A DNA stretch of 33,113 nt from Caedibacter sp. 38-128 (GCA_001898705.1 MKUU01000049.1:1-33113); one strand, 5' to 3'. Positions 16,238-24,465 are shown, counted from the stretch's first letter. The notes: a model not told the origin generated them from the letters alone. Translations and numbers: made by a program.

Positions 16238-17041
16238 ATGGCCACCGAAAAGCAAAAAAAAGAATCATTGACGAAAGAAAGTATTTCAGAATTTGTGAGG
16301 TCTTTGGTTTCTGCAGTTCTTGTTATTGGCGTCATTCAAACTTTTGCTTATCAAAACTTTAATATTCCATCAGGCTCCATGAAGCCCAACTTGCTCATTG
16401 GTGACTTCCTTTTTGTTTCTAAGTTTGCTTATGGCTACAGCCATTATTCAATTCCTTTTAGCCCCCCTCTTTTTAAGGGCCGTATCTTGGCGCAAGAACC
16501 TAAACGAGGTGAGGTTGTTGTTTTTCGGCCCCATTTCAATACAAAAATAGATTTTATTAAAAGGCTTGTTGGGCTTCCTGGTGATCGTATTCAAATGCGC
16601 GATGGGGTCCTCTATATTAATGATCAAGCATGCCCTCTTGAAAAGGTGCCAGAAGACTTCACAGATCATTTGTATATTAATTACTTTCCTGGGAACGTCG
16701 AAGAGCGTATTTATGATGAAGAAGGGGTTAAAATTCAACAATTTGTTCAAACTCTTCCCAATGGTGTTAAGCACATTGTCATTAAAGAAAAACCATTTGG
16801 AGCGGGCAGATTTGATAATACTGACGTCTTTGTCGTGCCTGAAGGCCATTACTTTATGATGGGAGACAATCGTGATGGTTCTGATGATAGTCGCAATATC
16901 AACCACTTAGGGTTTGTGGCCCAAGAAAATCTCATTGGTCGGGCGGAACTCGTTTACTTTTCAACGTCAGCGCAGTGGTGGGAAGTATGGAAATGGCTAA
17001 CGCATTTGCGTTATGATCGTCTTTTAAAGTTTATTCGATAG
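16238..17041 (+). CDS. lepB: Signal peptidase I
   Basis: 267 residues from the ATG at 16238, chosen over a TTG 12 bases upstream because GGAG (16228-16231) is 6 bases before it. A single N-terminal membrane segment (about 22-40) is followed by the S26 motifs: NIPSGSM with catalytic Ser47, DFIKRLVGLPGD with general base Lys108, and GDNRDGSDDSR. It cleaves Sec signal peptides on the periplasmic face of the inner membrane, relevant to the many exported proteins in this window. First gene of lepB-rnc-era. Confidence 0.95.
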   Translation: MATEKQKKESLTKESISEFVRSLVSAVLVIGVIQTFAYQNFNIPSGSMKPNLLIGDFLFVSKFAYGYSHYSIPFSPPLFKGRILAQEPKRGEVVVFRPHFNTKIDFIKRLVGLPGDRIQMRDGVLYINDQACPLEKVPEDFTDHLYINYFPGNVEERIYDEEGVKIQQFVQTLPNGVKHIVIKEKPFGAGRFDNTDVFVVPEGHYFMMGDNRDGSDDSRNINHLGFVAQENLIGRAELVYFSTSAQWWEVWKWLTHLRYDRLLKFIR

Positions 17042-17046
17042 AGTGA

Positions 17047-17724
17047 TTGGTGACAAATTTACGGCTTTTTGAGGAAAATTTAGGCTATACTTTCAAAAAC
17101 AAGAAGCTTCTTGAAAAAGCCCTCACTCATTCGAGCTTGACCTCAACGCAAGAAAACAATGAGCGGCTTGAATTTTTAGGAGATCGTGTTTTAGGCCTCA
17201 TTATCGCACAACTTTTATACCAACGGTTTCCTCAGGCCCCTGAAGGGGATTTATCCTTACGCCACACTCAACTAGTGAATAAAGAAACGCTTTCTCAGAT
17301 TGGCCTTAACCTCAAGCTTGGTCAATATTTGCGGATGACAAAAGGTGAGAAAGCCTCGGGTGGGCAGCTTAAAAAATCGTTGCTTGCAGATGCTTGTGAA
17401 GCCTTGATTGCCGCGATATATTTGGATGGGGGGCTCTCCGCTGCCCAAGAGTTCATTGTAAAGTATTGGGAAGCCCTTTTAAGCGAAAAAAGTCAATTTA
17501 TAAAAGATGCAAAATCAAAGTTGCAGGAGAGGGTTCAATCCCAAGGCAAAAGTGCTCCTCGTTATGAGATTATTGACCGCGTAGGGCCTGATCATGCGCC
17601 TCTTTTTACGGTGGCTATTTTTGTTGAAGGTCTTCCGTCGATGGAGGGTTCAGGTGCTTCACGACGAGAAGCTGAACAACAGGCGGCGCATCATTTGCTC
17701 GAATATTTAGAAAAGAATGGATAA
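17047..17724 (+). CDS. rnc: Ribonuclease III
   Basis: 225 residues. The RNase III signature NNERLEFLGDRVLG lies near residues 37-50, and the second acidic cluster DACEALIAAIYLDGG at about 116-130. A double-stranded-RNA-binding domain occupies the last ~70 residues. The enzyme processes rRNA precursors and other duplex RNA. The start is TTG at 17047 or GTG at 17050; no strong ribosome-binding site decides. It is 5 bases after lepB and overlaps era by 8 bases. Confidence 0.95.
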   Translation: MVTNLRLFEENLGYTFKNKKLLEKALTHSSLTSTQENNERLEFLGDRVLGLIIAQLLYQRFPQAPEGDLSLRHTQLVNKETLSQIGLNLKLGQYLRMTKGEKASGGQLKKSLLADACEALIAAIYLDGGLSAAQEFIVKYWEALLSEKSQFIKDAKSKLQERVQSQGKSAPRYEIIDRVGPDHAPLFTVAIFVEGLPSMEGSGASRREAEQQAAHHLLEYLEKNG

Positions 17725-18619
17725 AGGAATGCAGTGTGGTTTTGTGACAATTGTTGGGGTGCCAAATGCGGGGAAATCAACCCTTGTGAATCAGCTTGTG
17801 GGCTCAAAAGTCAGTATTGTTTCTCCAAAGGTGCAAACCACACGACGACGCATTTTAGGTGTGGTGATGCACGATGAGAGCCAAATTATCTTGGTTGACA
17901 CGCCAGGGATTTTTGAGCCAAAGAAACGACTTGAACGGGCGATGGTTGCGGCGGCTTGGAGCGCGATTGAAGGCACAGATCTTATCCTGGTAATTGCCGA
18001 TGCAACCGCTCCTTCACAAGAGCCAACACTTGCTCTCATTGACAAGCTTAAAGCGTCAAACATCCCTATTTGGTTGGCCATCAATAAAATTGATAAATGT
18101 CCTCGGGCACAGCTTTTGCCGATGATCGCCGAATTAACCCAAGAAAAACCCATCCAAAAGACATATCTTATTTCGGCATTAACCCGCGATGGTATTGAAT
18201 CATTGTTGAACGATCTTGCTGGCAAGATGCCCTCAGCGCCCTGGCATTTTCCTGAAGACCAGCTCTCTGACGTGCCGCAAAGGTTTCTTGCTGCAGAAAT
18301 TACACGAGAGAAAATCTTTCAGTTTCTTCATCAAGAATTGCCGTATGCCGTGACGGTTGAAGGCGAAAAATGGGAAAATTTTGCAAATGGGGATATAAAA
18401 ATCTCGCAAGTTGTCTTTGTCATGCGCGAGAGTCAGCGTCGGATTTTATTAGGCAAAGAGGGACAACAAATTCGAAGGATTGGGGAAGCTGCTCGTCGAG
18501 ATCTTCAAGATATTCTGGGGGCTCGTGTTCATCTGTTTTTGCATGTGCGCGTTGCAAAGGACTGGGCTGAAAGACGGCAGCATTATGAAGAAATGGGCCT
18601 TGAGTTTAAAACATCGTAA
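17717..18619 (+). CDS. era: GTPase Era
   Basis: 300 residues. GTPase motifs are G1 GVPNAGKST, G2 region TTRRR, G3 DTPGIF and G4 NKID. A C-terminal KH domain (GKEGQQIRRIGEAARRDL) binds the 3' end of 16S rRNA. Era acts in 30S ribosome assembly at the inner membrane. It ends the lepB-rnc-era operon, and its start lies inside the end of rnc. Confidence 0.96.
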   Translation: MDKGMQCGFVTIVGVPNAGKSTLVNQLVGSKVSIVSPKVQTTRRRILGVVMHDESQIILVDTPGIFEPKKRLERAMVAAAWSAIEGTDLILVIADATAPSQEPTLALIDKLKASNIPIWLAINKIDKCPRAQLLPMIAELTQEKPIQKTYLISALTRDGIESLLNDLAGKMPSAPWHFPEDQLSDVPQRFLAAEITREKIFQFLHQELPYAVTVEGEKWENFANGDIKISQVVFVMRESQRRILLGKEGQQIRRIGEAARRDLQDILGARVHLFLHVRVAKDWAERRQHYEEMGLEFKTS

Positions 18620-18630
18620 GGATTTATATC

Positions 18631-18658
18631 TGCTACCAACCTTATTAAGCTGGTAGCA
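18631..18658. terminator. Hairpin between convergent era and the cysteine protease gene
   Basis: An 8-bp perfect stem (TGCTACCA at 18631-18638, TGGTAGCA at 18651-18658) with a 12-base loop sits in the 50-base gap between two convergent genes. T runs on both sides are short, so it may be a weak bidirectional terminator. Confidence 0.5.
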
Positions 18659-18669
18659 AGATTTATTAT

Positions 18670-19770
18670 TTACTGCTTCATATCTTTTTCATACGCGACC
18701 CAAGCTTCACTTGCATAACGTTGAATGTAATTGGGTGAGATGGTTCCAATGCCATTTCTGCCCCACTTGGTTCCCCAGCTGTTTTTAAAGAAAAAAAACC
18801 CTAAGTTATCATCGTAACCATATAATGTAATTGCATGCATTCCTGCAATTTGTTTGGGGAAAGTTGATATATCCCCAGAATGAGACCATTCTGCATTCCA
18901 TTCGACAGGAACACCGATGACAACGGGTACTCTATAACGTGTCATGGCTTCTTTAATTAAGCCACTCTTATCAAAAGTACATTTTCCGCCTGTACACTTT
19001 TGTAGGGAGTTTGCAAATAGATTAATGGTTTTTTTTACGCCGAACTTGATGAGTTCATCTTCTTGCTTGATGGTGTCTTGGGGAATGGTCATGCAAATAT
19101 TCCATTTTTCTTTGGTGGATACACCTTTATTTACGCTTTTAACAGTTTCAACATAGTCAGGGTAAGTCCACCATTTTTGACCAATGATACCTGATTGCTC
19201 GACTTGTTGCATGGCACTCCCTATTGTAAGCCCATCATTCAAGCAATTCTCTCGAGCTTCAGCTTTTACAATAAGATACGGTTGTGATAGCAGTCGGTTG
19301 TGAAGAAATTTCAGAGCTTCAACAACAGCAAAGCTCGCACAAGTTCCAAGGTCTCCTTGGTTTTCAACAGAAAGATCCCAGCTAATTTTAGTTTTACCAA
19401 CAGTACTGGTAAGGGTTAATGTCGCGTTTGTATAAGTCGGTGGCACTGTTCCCGTGTATTTTGTTGCTATATGTGCTGGGGTTTCCGTCAGCCATAAAGC
19501 AGATCTTACTGGATAATAAGGGATTGAATAAGGGACTTCAGTATATTGTGTCGCAGTGTAATGGTTTTTGGGTTTTAAAGGGCTTTTTGTCACATGTTGT
19601 GTTTTTGATATGTTCAATCCCTGTAAGTGACGATAATAGCTTTCTCCAGGATATTCCTCATCATAATAACCTCCACTGCTGTAAGCAGGATATAGGCCAC
19701 CGATAGCTAACATGGTCGTTAGACTTGCAATCTTAATTTTAGATTTCAATTTACAAAAAATTTCATTCAT
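18670..19770 (-). CDS. Exported papain-like (C1 family) cysteine protease
   Basis: 366 residues. The N-terminus has a basic start and hydrophobic segment (about 13-30), probably a signal peptide ending near PAYS. A Tyr/Thr/Pro-rich region follows (32-128) that may act as a propeptide. The catalytic domain starts near 130: oxyanion Gln138 and nucleophile Cys144 in NQGDLGTCASFA, His312 in GMHAITLYGYDD, Asn330 in FKNSWGTKWGRNG. The Gln-Cys spacing equals that of papain. The enzyme should be an endopeptidase active outside the cytoplasm, probably activated by removal of the N-terminal region. AGGAGA is 13 bases from the ATG, a little far. Many host-associated bacteria export C1 proteases; the target here is unknown. 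Confidence 0.88.
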   Translation of the reverse strand: MNEIFCKLKSKIKIASLTTMLAIGGLYPAYSSGGYYDEEYPGESYYRHLQGLNISKTQHVTKSPLKPKNHYTATQYTEVPYSIPYYPVRSALWLTETPAHIATKYTGTVPPTYTNATLTLTSTVGKTKISWDLSVENQGDLGTCASFAVVEALKFLHNRLLSQPYLIVKAEARENCLNDGLTIGSAMQQVEQSGIIGQKWWTYPDYVETVKSVNKGVSTKEKWNICMTIPQDTIKQEDELIKFGVKKTINLFANSLQKCTGGKCTFDKSGLIKEAMTRYRVPVVIGVPVEWNAEWSHSGDISTFPKQIAGMHAITLYGYDDNLGFFFFKNSWGTKWGRNGIGTISPNYIQRYASEAWVAYEKDMKQ

Positions 19771-20243
19771 AATTGTTTTTCTCTCTCCTAAAAAGGTTGT
19801 TATAAAATGGATGACGACGAAAGCCGTGATCTGTTCACAACGTTATTAAGAAATTTGAGAAAGGGTCTATGCGTAAAGTTTTCTTAAGTAGATGGCCTGA
19901 GTAAAAATTACCTAGAACTCAACCAGAAAATAGACCTCATTTTTCATTTTTGTACTGAATTTTCTTGAATTTTGTAGCGCGATATAATAGGCTGGTTATA
20001 GATGGTCAGAGATGATATCACTATCTTATAAGGACCTTACAAATCCTTATAATCCTTTCACTCAGTTTCTGAAGTCATCTACGTAAAAAAGAATAATAAG
20101 ATAGGGATAGCACCCTAAATTATTAGAGAAGATAAGCCTTCAACGCTCTTTTTTGAGCGAATACCCTCTCTTTGCCTGATGACAAAGGAAAAGAATGGGG
20201 TAGGGTAGAGGAAGGCAGTGGCAGGACAAGCTACCATTCCATT
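19771..20243. other. Spacer without a gene, with an inverted repeat
   Basis: I see no credible coding sequence. A TATAAT (19983-19988) has no matching -35. A perfect 9-bp inverted repeat, TTATAAGGA (20026-20034) and TCCTTATAA (20044-20052), has a 9-base loop. A short CGCTC/GAGCG hairpin with T-rich loop lies near 20140-20160. These could belong to a small RNA, but nothing decides it. Confidence 0.4.
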
Positions 20244-20328
20244 GTCATCTTCGGCCCTGTCTATGAGATCTCAGGCAACCGGACGAGAGTGATAAATGCC
20301 AGAAAATTCTCATTGCGTGTGAAAGACG
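20244..20328 (+). repeat. Degenerate third copy of the 87-bp repeat
   Basis: It aligns from GTCATC through ATCTCAGGCAA and CAGAA to the GACG end with the two good copies at 20698 and 21018, with many substitutions; its central palindrome has decayed. An open frame across it is unlikely to be a gene. Confidence 0.55.
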
Positions 20329-20574
20329 TCGTGAAGAAAAAAGGCCGTAGAATGGAACGAGAAGCCTTTTTGAACGCTTATTCCTTGGACTCGAGGCCAA
20401 GGGCGGGAAGGACAAAAGGCAAAGGGCACGGGCAGCGACAAAAAAAAGGGTGAGATATGAAAGGATCAATCTTTCTTTTTTTACCTTCCCGTCCCTTCTT
20501 CGTCATCTTACGTGGCCTTCCTAGTCCTCCAGATTTTTTATCATCTCTGGACCCAAGTTATGCTGAAGGCTTTA

Positions 20575-20608
20575 CCGAGGCGAGAGACGGGGATTCAGGA
20601 AAGGCTGA
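20575..20608 (+). repeat. 34-bp direct repeat, copy 1
   Basis: CCGAGGCGAGAGACGGGGAT followed by TCAGGAAAGGCTGA; copy 2 at 20960-20993 differs at two positions. It is preceded in both places by a GGACCCA segment, so it is part of a larger composite unit. Confidence 0.8.
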
Positions 20609-20653
20609 AGTGCATCAATTGGTGATAGGAGAAGTTTTTACGTCGCTTGAGAG

Positions 20654-20672
20654 TCTCGGGACAAGCCCGAGA
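20654..20672. repeat. Palindromic element (TCTCGGG...CCCGAGA)
   Basis: A perfect 7-bp stem with a 5-base ACAAG loop, followed by ATGAC. It resembles the small intergenic palindromes scattered in many alphaproteobacterial genomes and is missing from the second composite unit. Confidence 0.7.
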
Positions 20673-20697
20673 ATGACAATGTTCAAGACCTACAGTC

Positions 20698-20784
20698 GTC
20701 ATCCTCGGTCTTATGCCGAGGATCCCAGGCAACCTGAGGATGTTGATAGGCGCCAGAAGGTCCCAAGTGCATGTTTCAGGCACG
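20698..20784 (+). repeat. 87-bp repeat, copy 1 (with palindrome)
   Basis: It opens with an 8-bp perfect palindrome (ATCCTCGG at 20701-20708, CCGAGGAT at 20716-20723), followed by CAGGCAA, CCAGAAGGT, CAAGTG and GTTTCAGGCACG. The copy at 21018-21104 has the same length and order with about a dozen differences. Confidence 0.85.
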
Positions 20785-20959
20785 GACCAGAGAGAGGAGC
20801 AAGTGCATGAGAAGTGTAAGTTAGGAAAGAAAAGGCGTGAAGTGAGCTGAAACGAGAGGACACTTTTTCTGATCTTACCTTTGAAAACGAAGAAAGGCAC
20901 GGAAAGGATCCGAAAGAGGAGGAATACTCTCTCTTGTTATCCCCGGGACCCAGGCTACG

Positions 20960-20993
20960 CCGAGGCGAGAGACAGGGATTGAGGAAAGGCTGA
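20960..20993 (+). repeat. 34-bp direct repeat, copy 2
   Basis: The near-identical partner of 20575-20608, again about 25-90 bases before an 87-bp repeat, which shows that a composite unit was duplicated. Confidence 0.8.
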
Positions 20994-21017
20994 GGAGAAG
21001 TTAGAAACCTATCGACT

Positions 21018-21104
21018 GTCATCCTCGGTCTTATGCCGAGGATCTCAGGCAATCAGGAGATGTGCATAGGTTCCAGAAGGTCTCAAGTGTACGTTTCAGG
21101 CACG
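21018..21104 (+). repeat. 87-bp repeat, copy 2 (with palindrome)
   Basis: It carries the same palindrome (ATCCTCGG at 21021-21028, CCGAGGAT at 21036-21043) and the same tail as copy 1, ending GTTTCAGGCACG. Confidence 0.85.
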
Positions 21105-21125
21105 CCTGTGGAAAGAAGAGGATGG

Positions 21126-21145
21126 ATTCCCGCTTTCGCGGGAAT
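21126..21145. repeat. Palindromic element ATTCCCGC...GCGGGAAT
   Basis: A perfect 8-bp stem with a TTTC loop, flanked by GG and GAC. This is the well-known proteobacterial intergenic palindrome of the type GGATTCCCGC...GCGGGAATGAC. Confidence 0.8.
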
Positions 21146-21230
21146 GACAAATAATGGGACGGGCAGGAAGCTTTCAACCGTGTGTGATAAGCACGTGGTA
21201 GAGAAAAGGAAGGAAAGCGTGGCGAAGGAA

Positions 21231-21461
21231 ATGAAGATTGATAAAACAATGAACAAAGATAAAAAAATAATAGGAAGCAAAAATGATAAAAAAACAAGCA
21301 CAAATAAAAAATTTAAAAAACAGAAATTTGCAAGCAGTGATCTTAAACAGAGCTTAAGTCAAAGCATAATAAAAAAACGGGTTATAACAATAAATGGAAA
21401 ATTATTTTGTACATATGGCAAAAACATGATAGAAAGTAGCTGTTCCGGAAAATTTAAATAG
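21231..21461 (+). CDS. Possible small lysine-rich protein
   Basis: 76 codons from an ATG with AAGGAA three bases before it. About a quarter of the residues are lysine, concentrated in the first half (NKDKKIIGSKNDKKTSTNKK), and there are two cysteines near the end. There is no signal peptide and no known domain. The A-rich DNA makes such composition likely by chance, but the frame runs to 8 bases before the next gene's ATG, as in an operon. The same frame stays open further upstream through the repeat region, which is probably not coding. Confidence 0.3.
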   Translation: MKIDKTMNKDKKIIGSKNDKKTSTNKKFKKQKFASSDLKQSLSQSIIKKRVITINGKLFCTYGKNMIESSCSGKFK

Positions 21462-21469
21462 GAAGTTTT

Positions 21470-22798
21470 ATGCGTACGTTGTTTTATACTTTGATATTAA
21501 GTGCCCTATCTAACTTAAGTTTTATGAATAAAAACTGTTTTTCATCAGCAGTCGAAATATTAGACAATGATAATGGTGGTGTATTTAAAAAACTTATTGA
21601 AAGCCCTGAGAAATTTAATAGTAACGACTTTAAAAGCCTTTTAGCAAAGAGAGATTATATTCCAGGTTTTCCAACTATCTATCAAGAAGGCGATGAAACA
21701 AAGACGAGAGATGTTTATAAACTTCCTTTTAAAGCAAAAGTGACGAATGATTTCTTCTCTACCGCTGAAAAATATTATTTTTGTTTTTTTACAAAACATA
21801 ATTTTAATAAGTATAATTTTGGTAGTCTAGAAGCAAATTTATTCACAATAGACTTTGTTGAAACCCAAAAGGTTGGCGCTTGGACAGGATTGCATTATTG
21901 GATGTTATTTGATTGCCAAGATGATGCAAAATTTAGCTTTTATATTCTTTATGTAAATGAAAAAGATAAAAAAGCGTCAGAAGAGAAAAAGCAACTTTTA
22001 ACTCAGCAGCAGGCATCAAAGTCTTTTGTATCAGGAGTAGCACGTACACATCATACTTCTCCTTCTTCCGATAACTTTGATGCAGTTATGCAGCATATGT
22101 TTGTACGAGAACAAGAAGCCAATATTAGGGCAGAAGAAAGAAGTAAAAAAGCAAAGGAAGCTCTTGATAAGCGATATGTAAAACCTCAATCTTATCAGAA
22201 AGGTACGACAACCGATCCATCAGAAAAACCTCTTCCTCTCCTTCGTAAACATTCAAAACTTCTTCATCCAGAAGGCGTTAAGCCTGAAGCTAAAAAAGTT
22301 GTTGTTACGGACGTTGAGATTACAAAAGATAAACTAAAGGCTCATTTTGAGAAGCTCTCATCTTCCGCTGAAAAAGAAACAACAAGCCAACAGGCCCTCG
22401 CAAAGCAATCACTTTCTGACGGATTAACTCGCCGGTCTTTTAAATTAGACTCATCACACAAGGAGCAGTTTGAACAACGTAAACGTATTGAAGAAAGTCA
22501 ATCTTCTCCTCGTACGCAACATTTAATTATTCATAGTTCAAGCACCTTAGTTCCTAATAATGCAAAGGTTGGACCCTCTTCTGTAAAACAACAACCTTTA
22601 TCTCCGCGCTCAGGACCTCAATTTTTAACAAGGGATACGGTCGCAACAGACCTCACCAAAGAGCAAAGTCATAAAGAGTCAAAAAAGACTCAAACGTCTC
22701 CACGTAAACGTGCTATGACAATTGGAACACTGCAGACGAAGAGTCAGATTGAACAGCCTAAAGATCAAGACTCGCCTTTGAAACGTGATACAAAATAA
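21470..22798 (+). CDS. Exported protein with a disordered basic tail, unknown function
   Basis: 442 residues. Residues 1-26 look like a signal peptide (hydrophobic LFYTLILSALSNLSF, cleavage near FSSA|VEI). Residues ~27-165 may be a compact domain rich in Phe/Tyr/Trp (e.g. AWTGLHYWMLFDC), of no family I recognise. From ~165 on the protein is charged and polar, rich in Ser, Lys, Gln and Pro, and probably disordered. It contains three S-P-R motifs; S-P-R-K-R (410-414) and S-P-L-K-R (435-439) fit the S-P-x-K pattern of proline-directed eukaryotic kinases, and the first also resembles a short nuclear signal. The gene follows the repeat mosaic. A host-directed role is plausible but unproven. Confidence 0.7.
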   Translation: MRTLFYTLILSALSNLSFMNKNCFSSAVEILDNDNGGVFKKLIESPEKFNSNDFKSLLAKRDYIPGFPTIYQEGDETKTRDVYKLPFKAKVTNDFFSTAEKYYFCFFTKHNFNKYNFGSLEANLFTIDFVETQKVGAWTGLHYWMLFDCQDDAKFSFYILYVNEKDKKASEEKKQLLTQQQASKSFVSGVARTHHTSPSSDNFDAVMQHMFVREQEANIRAEERSKKAKEALDKRYVKPQSYQKGTTTDPSEKPLPLLRKHSKLLHPEGVKPEAKKVVVTDVEITKDKLKAHFEKLSSSAEKETTSQQALAKQSLSDGLTRRSFKLDSSHKEQFEQRKRIEESQSSPRTQHLIIHSSSTLVPNNAKVGPSSVKQQPLSPRSGPQFLTRDTVATDLTKEQSHKESKKTQTSPRKRAMTIGTLQTKSQIEQPKDQDSPLKRDTK

Positions 22799-22885
22799 GT
22801 TATAGAGAGGAATTGTGAAAGAGAGTGTTTAAAAACTATTTTGGACGCAGAATGACTCACATCTTTATGAAAGCATTGTAATAAC

Positions 22886-23521
22886 ATGAAAGCCTTATTT
22901 TTAGCTTATTTGCCCTCTATTCTTTCTGTCACCGCCATGCAAATTGTTGCTTTGGTAAGTCCTGGGCCTGATTTTGCGGTTGTTGTGCGTAATAGCCTGA
23001 TTCATTCACGCAGACTTGCTTTGTTAACAGCCCTTGGAATTGCGGGTGGAATTATGTTGCATGTGGCCTATATCTTACTGGGATTAGGTGCGATTGTTGC
23101 GCAAACCGAGTGGCTTCTTACCTTGCTAAAAGTTGTTGGTGCAGGCTATCTATCTTATTTAGGAATTTGTGGTCTTAGGGCTTCAGCAACTCCTAAAAAT
23201 GTACAGCAGCAACCAATAGATTTAAAACTAAGTGCTCTAGGCGCTTTAAGAAGCGGTTTTTTAACCAATGCGCTTAATCCAAAAGCAATGCTATTTATCT
23301 TAAGTCTTCTTTCATTAAATGTGAACGAGCAGACGCCAAAAGCAATTTTAGTTTATTACGCTTCAATGATCTTTATAACGACGCTTGTGTGGTTCACAAT
23401 TGTCGCAGTTTGCTTCTCAAATGAGCGCGCCCGCGTCTTCTTTAGCCGTTATCGGCATTGGATTGATCGCACAACAGGCACTTTTTTATTGCTGATGGCG
23501 CTCAAGCTATTTTTAAATTGA
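22886..23521 (+). CDS. LysE/RhtB family amino-acid exporter
   Basis: 211 residues with five or six hydrophobic segments. The family signature is near the N-terminus (VALVSPGPDFAVVVRNSL), followed by GIAGGIMLHVAYILLG, GAGYLSYLGICGLRA and a region matching GFLTNALNPKAMLF. These inner-membrane proteins export amino acids such as lysine, threonine or homoserine; the substrate is not predictable here. There is no strong ribosome-binding site. It converges on the next gene with only 16 bases between. Confidence 0.9.
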   Translation: MKALFLAYLPSILSVTAMQIVALVSPGPDFAVVVRNSLIHSRRLALLTALGIAGGIMLHVAYILLGLGAIVAQTEWLLTLLKVVGAGYLSYLGICGLRASATPKNVQQQPIDLKLSALGALRSGFLTNALNPKAMLFILSLLSLNVNEQTPKAILVYYASMIFITTLVWFTIVAVCFSNERARVFFSRYRHWIDRTTGTFLLLMALKLFLN

Positions 23522-23537
23522 AACCTAAGCTCGCGAC

Positions 23538-24266
23538 TTAGTGAGTCCCTTTACTGCTGCCGACAAGAATCAACTCTTGTTTTTCTCCACCAGTTTTATG
23601 CTCATAACGACATGTAATCTCGTAGTCTTTTGTGATTTTTGCGTTGCCAGATGTCAGCTTAGGAAGGGAGGAGTTATTTGATCCACTCCCTAAAACATGA
23701 GTTAGCTTCGAATCAATCGAAAGTTCTCTTGGTTGCAACGTATAAGTAAAGTTAGTTTGTTTTGTCGATGAAAGCTCCATTTTTTGCTTGCGTTTAATGG
23801 TATCAATCATTGTTGAATCAAGGACTGGGCATGTAAATCCTACAAGAGGGACATTAAGATAATTCACATGTTGAGTCGTTGGTAAGGTTCCATCGAGATG
23901 AAGTTCCTTATCCTTTGTATTCAAAGCGTTTTTCCATTGGTCATTAAGCTCATAAGTACATGTGAAGGCGCCAGGTGTTATGCTTCTAACTTCTCCTTTG
24001 TACTCTTTCGCTCCCTTAAATACACCTTGCAGCAGTTTTCGAAGGCCAATTTGAGAAGGGCATGTGCTTTTTGATATGAAGGTGACTTGGGCAAATGTGC
24101 TTTTCTTCATAAGTGTGCTTGCTTTAAAAGGATTATTTTCAGTCGCACAAGCCGCTGTTGGAAGTGTTTTTAAATCTAAAGTTGGGCATGTTGCTTGAAG
24201 CGGAGAGCCAGCAAAAAGAGTTAATGCTGTCCCTAAGCAAAGGCGTGCTAAATTATGATAGCACAT
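23538..24266 (-). CDS. Exported cysteine-containing protein of unknown function
   Basis: 242 residues. AAGGAG lies 8 bases before the ATG. The signal peptide (about 1-25, LGTALTLFAGSPLQA|TCP) is followed by a mature part with C-P motifs at 27-28, 69-70 and 146-147. The second and third are each followed by a C-x-Y-E segment (Cys103 in FTCTYEL, Cys219 in ITCRYEH) and then an E-L-x-L-x-G strand. This suggests two tandem copies of one domain (about 65-128 and 143-237), each with a possible disulfide. I do not recognise the family. Location would be periplasm, outer surface or outside. Confidence 0.7.
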   Translation of the reverse strand: MCYHNLARLCLGTALTLFAGSPLQATCPTLDLKTLPTAACATENNPFKASTLMKKSTFAQVTFISKSTCPSQIGLRKLLQGVFKGAKEYKGEVRSITPGAFTCTYELNDQWKNALNTKDKELHLDGTLPTTQHVNYLNVPLVGFTCPVLDSTMIDTIKRKQKMELSSTKQTNFTYTLQPRELSIDSKLTHVLGSGSNNSSLPKLTSGNAKITKDYEITCRYEHKTGGEKQELILVGSSKGTH

Positions 24267-24373
24267 AGAAAATCTCCTTTATTCGATAATGAATTCTTAT
24301 TATCTCTTGTAAGAATTAATAAAAAATGAAAATGCATAAGAATATTTTAATGCAAGATTATCAGTAGTTTTTT

Positions 24374-24403
24374 GGATTTTAAACAAAAGATTGCTTAAAA
24401 TCC
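24374..24403. repeat. Inverted repeat between divergent genes
   Basis: A perfect 9-bp inverted repeat GGATTTTAA (24374-24382) and TTAAAATCC (24395-24403), with a 12-base loop. It lies upstream of both the exported protein and infA, so it cannot be a terminator for either and may be an operator. Confidence 0.45.
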
Positions 24404-24437
24404 GATTATAGACTACATACCTTACGCACAAAGACCC

Positions 24438-24465
24438 TTGGCTAAAATTTTTAATTCACTATAAT
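24438..24465 (+). promoter_or_regulatory. Putative promoter of infA
   Basis: TTGGCT (24438-24443) and a perfect TATAAT (24460-24465) are separated by 16 bases, 52 bases before the infA ATG. Confidence 0.6.

Noticed and set aside
13693-18619. Unusual features in def, fmt, truA, lepB, rnc and era
   Set aside because: All have normal lengths, complete motifs and common gene order; nothing stands out beyond start-codon choice.
20172-21052. Several open frames of 70-117 codons on both strands
   Set aside because: They run across palindromes and direct repeats, overlap one another on both strands, have odd composition and no supporting ribosome-binding sites; they are by-products of the locally higher GC content.
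20244-21104. Possible CRISPR array
   Set aside because: The repeats are 85-87 bp, few, unevenly spaced and divergent, with no uniform spacers and no cas genes nearby.
24374-24403. Terminator of the 242-residue exported protein
   Set aside because: The hairpin is upstream of that gene's start, and no T run follows in the needed direction.
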